From Haematobia irritans (Eukaryota; Arthropoda; Insecta; Diptera; Muscidae): a stretch of DNA of 64,000 bases. The stretch's first letter is position 1; each line of letters opens with the position of its first letter. Made by a program: the position numbers and the translations under genes. A model generated the notes under the pieces. The model saw nothing but the letters and a program-made list of their open reading frames with translations, had not been told where the DNA came from and searched no databases. Below, piece after piece: positions 35,930 to 46,535 of the stretch. The stretch spans positions 109,758,171 to 109,822,170 of the forward strand of contig NC_134398.1 of the NCBI RefSeq assembly GCF_050003625.1. The letters are read 5' to 3'.

Positions 35930-36690
35930 AAGAGATTCAAAGAACGCATAAATGCTTTGTTTATCCTAAAGAAATTAGGATCTGTCGACCCAAGCACGTT
36001 GTCGGCTAAGCAAAGCGATTCCTTAAAATGGGCTCAAGGAATTCTTGAAGCTGGAAAAAGGGAACGATCACCGGATGAACGATCTTTGATCCCGTTTAGA
36101 GGATGACATTAAACGGGATCAAAGATCGTTTGCCTCAGTTGCAAAAGACAGTCTTGTGATGGCTATCATTAATAAAGGAGCATTGGACGGTATGGTTCCA
36201 AAGCAAAAATGGGTGGAAAATGAGAACGCGATGTCTGGCGTCTACTCAGTGGTGCGAAAAATGTTGCCCGGACCAAGTCCTCGACGGCAAGATGCTGGAT
36301 GGTATCAAGAACGATATAACCTAATAGCATTTGCGGACCAGAAGTCTATGGATTGCTTTAAAGCTGCTTTGATGCTAATTGGTGAAGTTTGGGAAGAAGC
36401 CGCTTTGGAGTTAGTCGATAAAAAAGACATACCGGCTAAACCTAGAGCACATGCGGTGTTTATATTAAACATAGAGTCGCTGCCACATCTAGCCCAGACT
36501 CAAGGACGTGTAAGTTATGGCTTTCATGATATACATATGAAGGTATACAAAAGCGATCAGCCAAAGGATTCCGAAACGGACAAGCCTCCGGTAGAGTCAG
36601 CAGTGAAAAAATCTCCTAGCGAATCTGAAGGAGACATAAAAACTGCAGACTATGGCGAAAATCGTATACGGGAAGTTTCTACAGGCTCAA
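35930..36690 (+). pseudogene. LINE ORF1 (copy 2), partial
   Basis: Collinear with ORF1 of copies 1 and 3: LVMAIINKGALDGMVPKQK, DAGWYQERYNLIAFADQKSM, GEVWEEAALELVDKKDIPAK, HAVFILNIESLPHLAQTQGR, and an acidic tail with SAVKKSPSESEGD. A stretch present in copy 3 (WIPANPPDPESILERLKEC..) is deleted in frame at about 36454. An inverted pair around 36087-36130 (gatctttgatcccgttt and complement) is a local rearrangement absent from the other copies. Confidence 0.75.
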
Positions 36691-38539
36691 ACCTCACCAA
36701 AGCAGTAGAGCGGATTACTAAGGCCTTCATCTCACTGAAAGCTGCATGCCCTAGAGGGAAGACAAGGGGGAAAAATCGACCACCATGGTGGTCTACGGAG
36801 TTAAGTAATATGAGGAAATCCTGCAGGAAGCTCTTTAACAAAGCAAAGTCCACCAGAGCTTCTGAGGATTGGGACGCTTAAAAGAAGAATCTGAAAGGAT
36901 ACAAGCGAGAACTGAGAAAGACTCAGCATAACTCTTGGAATGTTTACTGCAGCAGTATTGAGAATACGTCCGAGGCTTCCAGACTACGGAGGGTACCAGC
37001 ATCCACTAACTCTGTTCCAGGTTTCATTAAAACATCGGAGAGCAATTGGACAACGTCCAGTGAGGAGATGCTGGAGGTACTATTGGACACACATTTTCCT
37101 GGAAATCAGACGGTTGGACCATGTTCTGGCGGTGCCACAGTGGCTCAACGGTCATTTCCTATCGAGGAACTTGTATCGGAATCTAGAATAAAATGGGCGT
37201 TAAATAGCTTTGGGTCATTCAAATCCCCCGGACCTGATGGAATAACTCCGGCGGAGTTACAAGCAGTGACTGACAGAATTATCCCTTGGTTGACGGTGAT
37301 ATATAAAGGATGTATAAACTTAGAATATATTCCGCACTCGAGTGCGAAGGATTTCCGACCAATCAGCTTATCCTCATTCCTACTTAAGACTCTGGAGAGG
37401 ATGATAGACATTTATCTTAGAACTAGCGTCGATTCAAGTTTGCTCTCGAAACGACAGCGTGCACACTCGAAGGGCAGGTCTACTGAGACCGCTTTGCATG
37501 AACTAGTCAGCTTTATCGAAAGCTCACTATATGTCAATGAATACACAATCGTGGCGTTTCTAGACATCGAGGGGGCATTCAATAACGTCCATCTGAGCTC
37601 GATATTAAATGGACTGGTAACTCTGAATGTTGATCCAGGTATACTTAGGCTGCTAGACGAACTGCTAATGAGGAGATGTATTTCAGCCACACTAGGACAA
37701 GCAAACATGCAAAGGTATGTGAACAGAGGCACTCCCCAAGGAGGATTTCTATCACCTCTTCTTTGGAATGTTGCTATAGAAAAATGGTTACCCTAGAAAA
37801 AGAAAGGATAAAAGTGGTGGCATACGCAGATGATGTGGCTCTAGCAGTCAGGGGAAAATTCTCATCCACAATCAGAGATATTATTCAGAGGGCCCTCCGG
37901 ATGACTGAGAAATGGGCGGAAGACAATGGTCTTTTGGGGTAAATCCTGCAAAGACAGAACTAGTCATGTACTGCAAAGATCGCAAAACTCCCACGGTCAG
38001 TCCCATTTCCTTAGGGGGTATTGAAATTGAGAGTGCGAAATACCTTGGCGTTATTTTGGACAGGAAGCTGAACTTTAGGATTAATATTGAGGAAGGGCGA
38101 GGAAAGCCACGGTAGCTTTGTACACGTGCAAAAAGGCAGTAGGAAAAAGTGGGGACTAAAACCGAAAATTGTGCATTGGATATACACGGCAGTGGTTAGA
38201 CCTATAATGCTATATGGTGTTGTAGTCTGGTGGCCGGCACTGCAGCAACCGAAAGGTTTAGATAAAGTTCAGCGTATGGCGTGCTTGTGTATCTCAGGCG
38301 CATTCAGTAATACAGGAACAGATTCCCTTAATATCATGCTGAATCTATTGCCTTTAGACATTTTGGCCAAACAGTCAGCTGCAACAACGGCTGTGCGGTT
38401 GCGCGAGCTATCGCTGTGGTCGGAAAAAATGTACGGCCACAGCGATAGCTCCTCAAAATAATGCCAGATGTGCCTAACGTAGTGGATTACACTCTGGCGA
38501 AACCACTTTTCGACAAAAAGTTTGAAACTCTAATTCCCA
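36690..38539 (+). pseudogene. LINE ORF2 (copy 2): RT and linker, frameshifted
   Basis: Starting at VERITKAF, it lacks the endonuclease. It shows NRPPWWSTELSNMRKSC and a TAA at 36879. RT follows from SPGPDGITPAELQAV through VAFLDIEGAFNNVH and RGTPQGGFLSPLLWNVA (stop at 37794), then shifts frame to VVAYADDVALAV (the catalytic YADD). Further shifts lie near 37935 and 38100, then IVHWIYTAVVRPIMLYG and LLPLDILAKQSAATTAV. A 17-bp inverted pair (38408-38453, gagctatcgctgtgg) marks a small rearrangement. It continues after the SINE at 46077. Confidence 0.85.
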
Positions 38540-38902
38540 CCGTGGTGCAATGGTTAGCATGCCCGCCTTGCATACACAAGGTCGTGGGTTCGATTCCTGC
38601 TTCGACCGAACACCAAAAAGTTTTTCAACGATGGATTATCCCACCTCAGTAATGCTGGTGACATTTCTGATAGGGATGGGTATCGAACTGTAAAACATCG
38701 ATTAATGTAATCGATTATTATTTTCAAGGCAATAATCGATTCATAGATTAATCGCCGATGAAGGTTAGGATAGGTTAAAGTGGAAGCCCGATTAAATTTC
38801 AGGCTCACTTAGACTATTCAGTCCATTGTGATACCACATTTAACTAAAAGTACCTATTACATATGGGCACTTCTAGTCTTAACCACTGAACCTTCTCTAT
38901 TA

Positions 38903-41900
38903 TTAACTTTTGTGGAACCAACCAGATTGCTCCAAAAACATTAACAAACTGCTTAAGTTAACGTTTTCCAGGTCAGCCAGTAATCTAAAGCTATATGCTC
39001 CTAAAATTCGCTTACGCCTTACACAAAAAGCAGGACACTCACACAAGAGGTGTTTAATTGATTCCTTTTCCTCCACGTCATGACAGCTTATACAATAGTC
39101 ATTATACTTCGCACCTATAGTTTTTGCAAATTCGCCTATCAGGCAGCGACCCGTTATAGCAGATATTAGGAGTGCTATCTGACGCCTTGAGAACACTAGC
39201 ATATCTAGTGTGCGGTTTAAGTTTAAATGGGGCCATATTTGCTTGGTGTCGTTACAACCCTTGCAATTTTCCCATCGAATATTGGCCATCATAACAGCCT
39301 TCTCACGCAGTAAGAGCTTGCAGGTGGCCAGAGGCATACCAACAGATTCTAGTTCCCCTGGAATATGTAAGGTAGTTCCTAGCCTTGCTAACACATCTGC
39401 TTCACAGTTCCCCGGTATGTTCCTATGACCAGGCACCCATATTAGGTGAATATTGTACTGCTCAGCCATCTCGTTGAGAGATTTGCGGCTGTCTATGGCC
39501 GTTTTTGAGTTAAGGAACACAGAGTCCAAGGATTTTATTGCAGGTTGACTGTCTGAGTATATTAATGCCAATATTTGTTGGAACATTACTTCTCAGCCAA
39601 TTCACCACCTCTCTTATTGCCAATATTTCAGCCTGAAAAACACTACAGTGATTAGGTAATCTTTTCGCTATTCGAATTTCCAGATCTTTAGAATATACTC
39701 CGAACCCCACTTGTCCATTCAATTTGGAGCCATCAGTATAGAAATCTATATATCTTTTATTCCCCGGGGTCTGTGTACACCACGCCTCACTGTTGGGAAT
39801 TAGAGTTTCAAACTTTTTGTCGAAAAGTGGTTTTGCCAGGGTGTAATCCACTACGTTAGGCACATCTGGCATTACTTCCGACCACAGCGATAGCTCGCGC
39901 AACCGCACAGCCGTTGTTGCAGCTGACTGTTTGGCCAAAATGTCTAAAGGCAATAGATGTAGCATGACATTAAGGGAGTCTGTTCCTGCCTTACTAAATG
40001 CGCCTGAGATACATAAGCTCGCCATACGCTGAACTTTATCTAAACAAGTCGGTTTCTGAAGTGCCGGCCACCAGACTATAACACCATATAGCATTATAGG
40101 TCTAACCACTGCCGTGTATAGCCAATGCACAATTTTTGGTCTTAGTCCCCACTTTTTCCCTATTGCCTTTTTGCACGAGTACAAAGCTACCATGGCTTTT
40201 CTCGCCCTCTCTTCAATATTAAGCCTAAAATTCAGCTTCCTGTCCAAAATAACGCCAAGGTATTTTGCACACTCACCAAAGGGAATTTCAGTACCCCCTA
40301 AGGAAATGGGCCTAACCGTGGGAGTTTTGCGATCTTTGCAGTACATGACTATTTCTGTCTTTGCTGGATTTACACCAAGACCATTATCTTTCGCCCATTT
40401 CTCAGTCATCCGGAGAGCTCTCTGTATAATATCTCTGATTGTGGATGGGAATTTTCCCCTGACTGCTAGCGCCACATCATCTGCGTATGCCACCACTTTT
40501 ATCCTTTCTTTTTCTAGAGAAACCAGAAGGTTGTTTATAGCAACATTCCAAAGAAGAGGTGATAGAACTCCTCCTTGGGGAGTGCCTCTGTTCACATACC
40601 TTTGTATGTTTGCTTGCCCTAGTGTGGCTGAAATACGCCTCTTCATTAGAAGTTCGTCTAACAGCCTAAGAATACCTGGATCAACATTCAGAGTTGTCAG
40701 TCCATTTAATATCGAGCTCGGATGGACATTATTGAACGCCCCTTCGATGTCTAGAAACGCCACGATTGTGTATTCTTTGACAGATAGTGAGATTTCAATA
40801 AAGCTGACTAGTTCATGCAATGCGGTCTCAGTAGACCTGCCCTTCGAGTATGCATGCTGTCGTTTCGAGAGCAAACGTGAATCCACGCTAGATCTAAGAT
40901 ACATGTCTATCATCCTCTCCAGGGTCTTAAGTAGGAATGAGGATAAGCTGATTGGTCGGAAATCCTTCGCACTCGAGTGAGAGGCTTTTCCTGCTTTAGG
41001 TATGAAGACGACTTTTGTTTCCCTCCACTTTTCTGGAATATATGCTAAGTTTACACATCGTTTATATATCACCGTCAACCAGGGGATAACTCTTTCAGCC
41101 ACTGCCTGTAACTCCGCCGGAGTAATTCCATCAGGTCCGGGGGATTTGAATGGTCCAAAGCTATTTAAAGCCCATTTTATTCTAGATTCCGACACAATTT
41201 CCTCGATAGGAAATGATCGCTGAGCCTCTGTTACACCGCCGGAACATGGTTCAACCGTCTGATTTCCAGGGAAGTGTGTGTCCAAAAGTACCTCCAACGT
41301 CTCCTCACTGGACGTTGTCCAAATTCCCTCCGATGTTTTAATGAAACCTGGAGCGGTGTTAGTGGATGCTAGTACCTTCCGTAGTCTGGAAGCCTCTGAC
41401 GTATTCTCAATACTGCTACAGTAATCATCCCAAGAGTTTTGTTGAGACCTTCTCAGTTCTCGTTTATATTCTCTCAGATTCATCTTGTAAGTGTCCCAAT
41501 CCTCCGGAGCTCTTGTGGACTTTGCTTTGTTAAAGAGCTTCCTGCAGGATTTCCTCATATTACTTAACTCGGTAGTCCACCATGGCGGCCGATTTTTTCC
41601 CCTTGGCTTTCCTCTAGGGCAAGCAGCTTTCAGTGAAATGTTGAAGGCCTTAGTAATCCGCTCCACTGCGTGTTCGATATCTTGCACAGTGCTCATATTT
41701 GTCTCCGGCATTTCCGGTATCATCAAATTGAACGATTCCCTATACCTATTCCAATCAGCTTTCCTAACATTTGGCGGAAATATGGTCTTTGAAGTACGAA
41801 CAGCCAATCTGAAACTGATGTAGCGATGATCTGAGAAGCTATGTTCCCTCAAAACTTGCCACTCAGATATCTTATCATTCAGTTCCGGAGAGGTCAACGT

Positions 41901-42452
41901 TACGTCCAAAACCTCTTGTCTGTTCCTGGTGACGAAGGTTGGTGCATCTCCCTTATTGCAAACTACCAGGTTAGTACGCAAAATAAACTCTATTAGCGAC
42001 TCTCCCCTTGCATTAGTATCACTACTTCCCCAAATACTATGATGTGCATTTGCATCGCATCCCATAATGAGTTTTGTCTTTGTTTTTAGTGACTCCTCAA
42101 CTAAGGTATTAACGGCACAGGGTGGCATATCATGTCCCATGTAGACCGAAGATACCCAATATTTGCATGTGGATATCTCTAGACTGGCTACGACAGTGTC
42201 TGCATTGCTCAATGAAGGAAGCAGAAACAAGTTTAGTTCGTTTTTAGCAATTATACATGCTCGATTTATATCGTTACCGGTATTATGCAAAAGTTTGAAA
42301 CCCGGAGTGCTTAATTCACAGATCTTGTTCTTATATATGTATGGTTCTTGAATAAGAACTATATCTATGTCTCCTTTCATCAGGAGAACTTTTAAGGCAG
42401 CACAAGCGGCCTTACAATGGTGAAGATTTATCTGGAGGAACCGTAGAACCAT
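38903..42452 (-). pseudogene. LINE ORF2 (copy 3): endonuclease-RT-RNase H, one frameshift
   Basis: From an ATG at 42452 (MVLRFLQINLHHCKAACAAL) the frame stays open for ~970 codons. The order is AP endonuclease (residues ~5-230: LIQEPYIY, GCDANAHHSIWG, SDHRYISF), linker with NRPPWWTTELSNMRKSC, RT (~400-680: SPGPDGITPAELQA, AFLDIEGAFNNVH, GTPQGGVLSPLLWNVA, VAYADDVAL), then RNase H (FYTDGSKLNGQVGFGVYS, AEILAIREVV). At about 39560 a TA-repeat is two bases shorter than in copy 1, shifting frame. The remainder (SDSQPAIKSL, WVPGHRNIPGNCEAD, and the Cys/His tail CISCHDVEEKESIKHLLCEC) lies in the next frame to 38903. It would nick target DNA and prime reverse transcription, but this copy cannot make the whole enzyme. 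Confidence 0.9.
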
Positions 42453-42599
42453 CCAAATTTTCAACCACCGTCACATCAGCCGCTTCAATTGAGTCATCAA
42501 GGGCTTCCTCTTCACAGATCTCGGTGACTCTCGCAACAATCCGCGGTTCAGCTTTGGTGAGGCTTGAGCCTGTAGAAACTTCCCGCATATGATTTTCGC

Positions 42600-43117
42600 C
42601 ATAGTCTGTAGGTTTTATGTCTCCTTCGGCTTCGCTAGGAGATTTTTTTCACTGCTGACTCTACCGGAGGCTTGTCCGTTTCGGTATCCTTTGGCTGATC
42701 GCTTTTGTATACCTTCATATGGATATCATGAAAGCCATAACTTACGCGTCCTTGGGTCTGGGCTAGATGTGGCAGCGACTCTATGTTTAATATAAACACC
42801 GCATGTCGTCTTGGTCCATCCACCTCATCCAAACGACCAACCTTCCAATCGGCGGTTGGAAGATCTGGGTTACATTCTTTTAGTCTCTCTAGTATTGACT
42901 CAGGATCAGGAGGGTTTGCCGGTATCCATGCATGTGCTCTAGGTTTAGCCGGTATGTCTTTTTTATCGACTAACTCCAAAGCGGCTCCTTCCCAAACTTC
43001 ACCAATTAGCATCAATGCAGCTTTAAAGCAATCCATAGACCTCTGGTCTGCAAAAGCTATTAACTTATATCGTCCTTGATACCATCCAGCATCTTGCCGT
43101 CGAGGACTTGGTCCGGG
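42600..43117 (-). pseudogene. LINE ORF1 (copy 3), 5' truncated and frameshifted
   Basis: On the minus strand it enters at FPGPSPRRQDAGWYQGRYKL. It continues DCFKAALMLIGEVWEGAALE, AWIPANPPDPESILERLKEC, GPRRHAVFILNIESLPHL and GRVSYGFHDIHMKVYKS, to SAVKKIS and a stop at 42635. A run of seven T (six in copy 2's equivalent) causes the shift. The true C-terminus lies in the neighbouring frame to about 42590. The N-terminal basic part seen in copy 1 is missing. Probable RNA-binding ORF1 protein by position. Confidence 0.75.
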
Positions 43118-43133
43118 AAACTTTCGTAATAAG
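43114..43133. repeat. Perfect 20-bp palindrome at the LINE copy 3 5' junction
   Basis: CGTAATAAGTACTTATTACG equals its own reverse complement. It sits exactly where homology to the other LINE copies stops, so it probably arose during integration. Confidence 0.8.
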
Positions 43134-43543
43134 TACTTATTACGATGAAATACTCCGCTATTAGAAAACACGTCCGTTCAGTTCGACGGTTGAATAATAA
43201 TTCGCCGATGAAAACATCGATTAATCGGCGTTTTCGATTAATCGACATAAAAATAAGAAAATTAATGGAAACCAATTCAACGCTACAAAATTAAGTCATT
43301 TAGTAGCAAAACAAAATTGCTAAATAATAAAAGAAACCTTTTTAGAAACAGGATGCTGTTTTCAAACCCTTTTTCCCTGTAATGCTTTCTATAAATAATT
43401 TTCTACCATATTGTAGGTAATGAATAAAATGAAAAACACAATAAAAATTGAATGTATATCGAATAATTATTATTAAAAAAGCAAAAAACTACTGATAAAA
43501 TAAAAATGGATGTTATTTTTGTTTTTTTATAATAACACATATT

Positions 43544-45373
43544 TTACCAAAACGTATCGGGAACGTTTTTTAAAAATAATAACTTATTTGCCAAATCGGA
43601 TGTCAGCCTATTTCTCTGATCTCTTAAAATTTGGCCGGCTTCCGAAAATAGTCTCTCGGAAGGCACCGACGTTGCAATAGTAGGCACATACTTGTGGGCC
43701 ACAGACGACAGTACTGGAAATGTTTCGGCCATATGTTTCCAGTATAAAATTGGATTCTGTTGTATCCTTTCTGGTGGAGCCCTCAGATAAAGGCTGAACT
43801 CATCTGGAATAGCATTTCCAGAGTTTTTGGATGTTACTCCATGACTTATTGGTTTTGACATTACATTTTGAATATTTTTGTTGTGTATCTTGAACAAAGA
43901 TGAAGATACGGCACCTGAAAGTGAGCAATCTGAGTCTGAAGATTCGTTTTGGGAAGGAGCCTCATCTTTCATTTCCCATATATATTTTGATACAGTATTT
44001 ATCACCTTGGCAAGACTGGTTGGATCCTTAAAGTACATTTTCTTGAATCGGGAGTCTAGGATACAGGAAAGTGCCAAAAGTGGCACCTGTTCAATTAAAC
44101 CGAAACGTTTCTTGTGTTGTGCCAATACTGATTCTTTCAAAGCTTTTCCAATTTCGTTTTTCGGATCCAATTTTTCAATTGAATCCTTCAATATAGAAGC
44201 TACTGGAATGGCCATACTGCTGGTTAGGTACGTTTCAGAGCTTATGTCGTTTGTTGCAATGGACAGTGGTTCCAAAACTTGGCACGCTTCTTCCAATGAT
44301 TCCATCTCTGCTGCTGATAGCATCGGCGGAGCACTTCTATTCCTGTTTACTATTTCATTTATGCACGATCTTAATTCAATAAATCTTGTTAACATATTAT
44401 ATGTTGAGTTCCACCTTGTTGGTACATCTTGTACGACAGTTTTGTTTGATACTTTTCTTAATTCGTCGCATGCTGAAGTAGAATGGTGAAACCAACCCAC
44501 AATAGCCTTTACTTTTTTTAAAAGTTCCGTCAATTCTGGTACGTCGTTTATGGCTTTTGTGGCGAGAAGGTTTAGTGTGTGTGCAAAACAAGGAATATGC
44601 TTACATTTGCCAAACATTAAGTCTACTGCCTTAGTTATGTTTGCAGCATTGTCTGAGATAACGGCAAGTGTTTTCTCAACTTCAAGCCCCCATTCAGAAA
44701 AAATATTTTGAATTTCCTTCACGATATTCTCCGAAGTGTGCCTTTCTGTAAGCTGAAATATTCCAATTGTGCCTTTAACAACACAGCCCTGGTCAACATT
44801 CAGATAATGTATGGTTAAACTTAGGAAGCTCCGATTGTTTGAATCTGTCCAGATATCAGTCGTGCAACAATACTTAGGAACAGCACTTAACTCAACTTTG
44901 AACGAACTGGATACTACATCGTACTTGTTTAGTATAGCAGTGCGGATGGTCTTGCGAGTCGGCATTGTGAATAGTGGAGCAGTAGTCTTCAGAACTTTCC
45001 GAAATCCTACATGCTCTACTACAGATAGAGGTTGTAAGTCCTTACAAATCATATAAACAATACTTTGAGTAATTTTGAAACTCAAATTACCACCCTCTTT
45101 ATGATCAGCTACGTTTTCTAATGCAGAGTTTATCAGAGGTTGACTCACAGCACATGAAGAACTGGATGATGGTTTTTGTTGTTTTGCTTCAACAATTTCT
45201 GTAGTTTTCTGTGCAGGACTTTTCAACCCGATTTTAGGATGCTTGTGCTCGAGATGGTTTTACAAATTTGTCGTGTTCCCACTTGTTTTTAGTTTAACTC
45301 CACAATGTCGACATTTAGCACAGTTGTTTGGTTCTTTCTCAAAATGTTCCCAAACAGCACTTTTTGGAGGCAT
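43544..45373 (-). pseudogene. hAT transposase with BED finger (609 codons, one nonsense codon)
   Basis: The ATG at 45373 starts MPPKSAVWEHFEKEPNNCAK. The BED finger is C-AK-C-RH-C-G.. with NHLEHKHP, but a TAA (45260-45262) stands where the family expects a residue such as Lys between TNL and NHLEH. From there the frame is open for 577 codons. It has an RNase H-like core with TTDIWTDSNNRSFLSL (first Asp), LAVISDNAANITKAVD (second Asp), IPCFAHTLNLLA (CxxH) and VPTRWNSTYNML, and a C-terminal dimerisation block TIATSVPSERLFSEAGQILR. A downstream ATG could still give a protein lacking the finger. It would cut and paste elements with TAGGGATGGG ends. ZBED1/Ac-like by motif order. Confidence 0.85.
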
Positions 45374-45607
45374 CTTGTAACAATCTCAGCAAAAACTAAG
45401 AATAAATAGGTAAATAAATATTTAGTAATAGTAATTAACAAAATTCACACTCACTGAAGTCACAACACAAATTAATCAACTATCAACTGAACAAATGACA
45501 GTCAACATCTAAAATTTGTTCTCCATTAGTGTTACCATATGACTATATTTTTGCTGGATGGCATCACGAAAATATAATAATATTTCTGCGTATAAACAGT
45601 GAGTTAA

Positions 45608-45745
45608 GCTGAAAACACAATGGGATCGACCGTTTTTGATGGTGTTCACAATGGGTGTGACAAAACACGGGCTTGTGTGAAATGTTGTGAGAAAGGGCTG
45701 GATGGCATGAAAACAGAAATGGTCGATCCCGTTGTGTTTTCAGCT
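45608..45745. mobile_element. 138-bp TTAA-flanked MITE inside the hAT
   Basis: The inverted ends GCTGAAAACACAATGGGATC and GCTGAAAACACAACGGGATC continue GACC(G/A)TTT. TTAA occurs at 45604-45607 and 45746-45749, the piggyBac target. The interior has ggatggcat repeats. No coding capacity. Confidence 0.65.
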
Positions 45746-46535
45746 TTAAGTATTAGCAAATAAAACTTTCCTAAAAATATCGATTTATTTAAATATTAAA
45801 CATCGATTATTCGATTATTCGATTAATCGAACATAGAACACATCGATTAAAAAAACATCGATTCTGAGGGTTTCAAAGCTTCTCTAAGTGGTTTCACTGC
45901 AATGTGGAACGCCGTTCGGACTCGGCTATAAAAAGGAGGTCCCTTGTCATTGAGCTTAACATGGAATCGGGCAGCACTCAGTGATAAGAGGGAAGTTCAC
46001 CAATGTGGTATCACAATGGACTGAATAGTCTAAGTGAGCCTGATACATCGGGCTGCCACCTAACCTAACCTTCCCAACAGTGAGGCGTGATGTACACAGA
46101 CCCCGGGGAATAAAAGACATATAGATTTCTACACTGATGGCTCCAAATTGGATGGACAAGTGGGTTTCGGAGTATATTCTAAAGATCTGGAACTTCGAAT
46201 AGCGAAAAGATTACTTAATAACTGTAGTGTTTTTAGCATTAAAAGAGGTGGTGAATTGGCTGAAAAGTAATGTTTCAAAAATTGTTGGCATTAACATATA
46301 CTCAGACAGTCAACCTGCAATAAAATCCTTGGACTCTGTGTTCTGTAGCGGCGCTTGTGGTTGTATTGGTTAGAACCTTTCCCTTTGTCTTGGTTGTCTC
46401 AGGTGACATCGTAATGGTGGTAGTGAATGGTTGCTGTGTGAGATATGTGGCTATTTTAAATATACCCCCAAAAGTATGCTGGACTATTTTTTTTATTTGG
46501 TTATGTTAGGACTGTCACCCGTCTGTGTTTTATAC

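Larger units (their letters stand above)
38762..43201 (-). mobile_element. LINE copy 3 (nearly complete, ORF1 truncated)
   Basis: It is bounded by a 10-bp target duplication TCGCCGATGA in the hAT (38752-38761 and 43202-43211). The 3' tail on the left ends CTATCCTAACCT. It carries most of ORF1 and all of ORF2 with one frameshift each. The last ~85 bases at the 5' end (43117-43201) do not match copies 1 or 2 and begin with a perfect palindrome. This is the youngest large insertion of the nest. Confidence 0.85.
38671..45862 (-). mobile_element. hAT transposon 2 (parts 38671-38761 and 43202-45862), split by LINE copy 3
   Basis: The left end TAGGGATGGGTATCGAAC follows ATTTCTGA in the SINE. On the right, the SINE resumes as ATTCTGAG after aaaacatcg. 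An intact right end would read CGATACCCATCCCTA then the duplication, so about 14 bases including the terminus were lost. ATCGATTA-rich subterminal motifs cluster at both ends (38690-38755; 43205-43250; 45780-45860). It encodes a near-intact transposase at 43544-45373. Confidence 0.8.
38540..46070 (+). mobile_element. tRNA-derived SINE with LINE-like 3' tail (parts 38540-38670 and 45863-46070)
   Basis: The head at 38540-38610 has box A-like gtgcaatggttagcatg and box B ggttcgattcc, 33 bases apart, with CCTTG/CAAGG as an anticodon-type stem. The body continues to ttctga at 38670 and resumes at 45863 (gagggtttcaaagcttctct, then cggctataaaaaggaggtcc). The last ~70 bases (atggactgaatagtctaagt.. to CCTAACCTAACC) equal the LINE 3' end. 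The target duplication TTCCCA flanks it (38534-38539 and 46071-46076) in LINE copy 2. A hAT insertion splits the body. RNA polymerase III would transcribe it; LINE machinery would mobilise it (inference from the shared tail). Confidence 0.8.
35893..46343 (+). mobile_element. LINE copy 2 (parts 35893-38539 and 46077-46343), split by SINE nest, cut by gypsy LTR
   Basis: It is 5' truncated inside ORF1 at about 35893 (aaggtaacgacatgaaaagg, as at copy 1 position 14960). The SINE insertion at 38540 lies in ORF2 at ...FETLIP, and the LINE resumes at 46077 with the next codons (acagtgaggcgtgatgtaca). It runs into RNase H (QPAIKSLDSVF) until the gypsy 5' LTR starts at 46344. Compared with copy 3 the endonuclease domain is deleted, joining ORF1 sequence to the RT N-terminus near 36690. 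Confidence 0.85.

Noticed and set aside
38540..38610. A tRNA gene
   Set aside because: Box A and box B are present, but the acceptor stem does not close properly. The segment continues into a SINE body with a target duplication, so it is a SINE head.
40114..40980. 288-codon plus-strand frame
   Set aside because: It lies antisense to the LINE copy 3 RT domain, which has clear catalytic motifs. This is the shadow frame.
43878..44489. 203-codon plus-strand frame
   Set aside because: Antisense shadow of the hAT transposase core.
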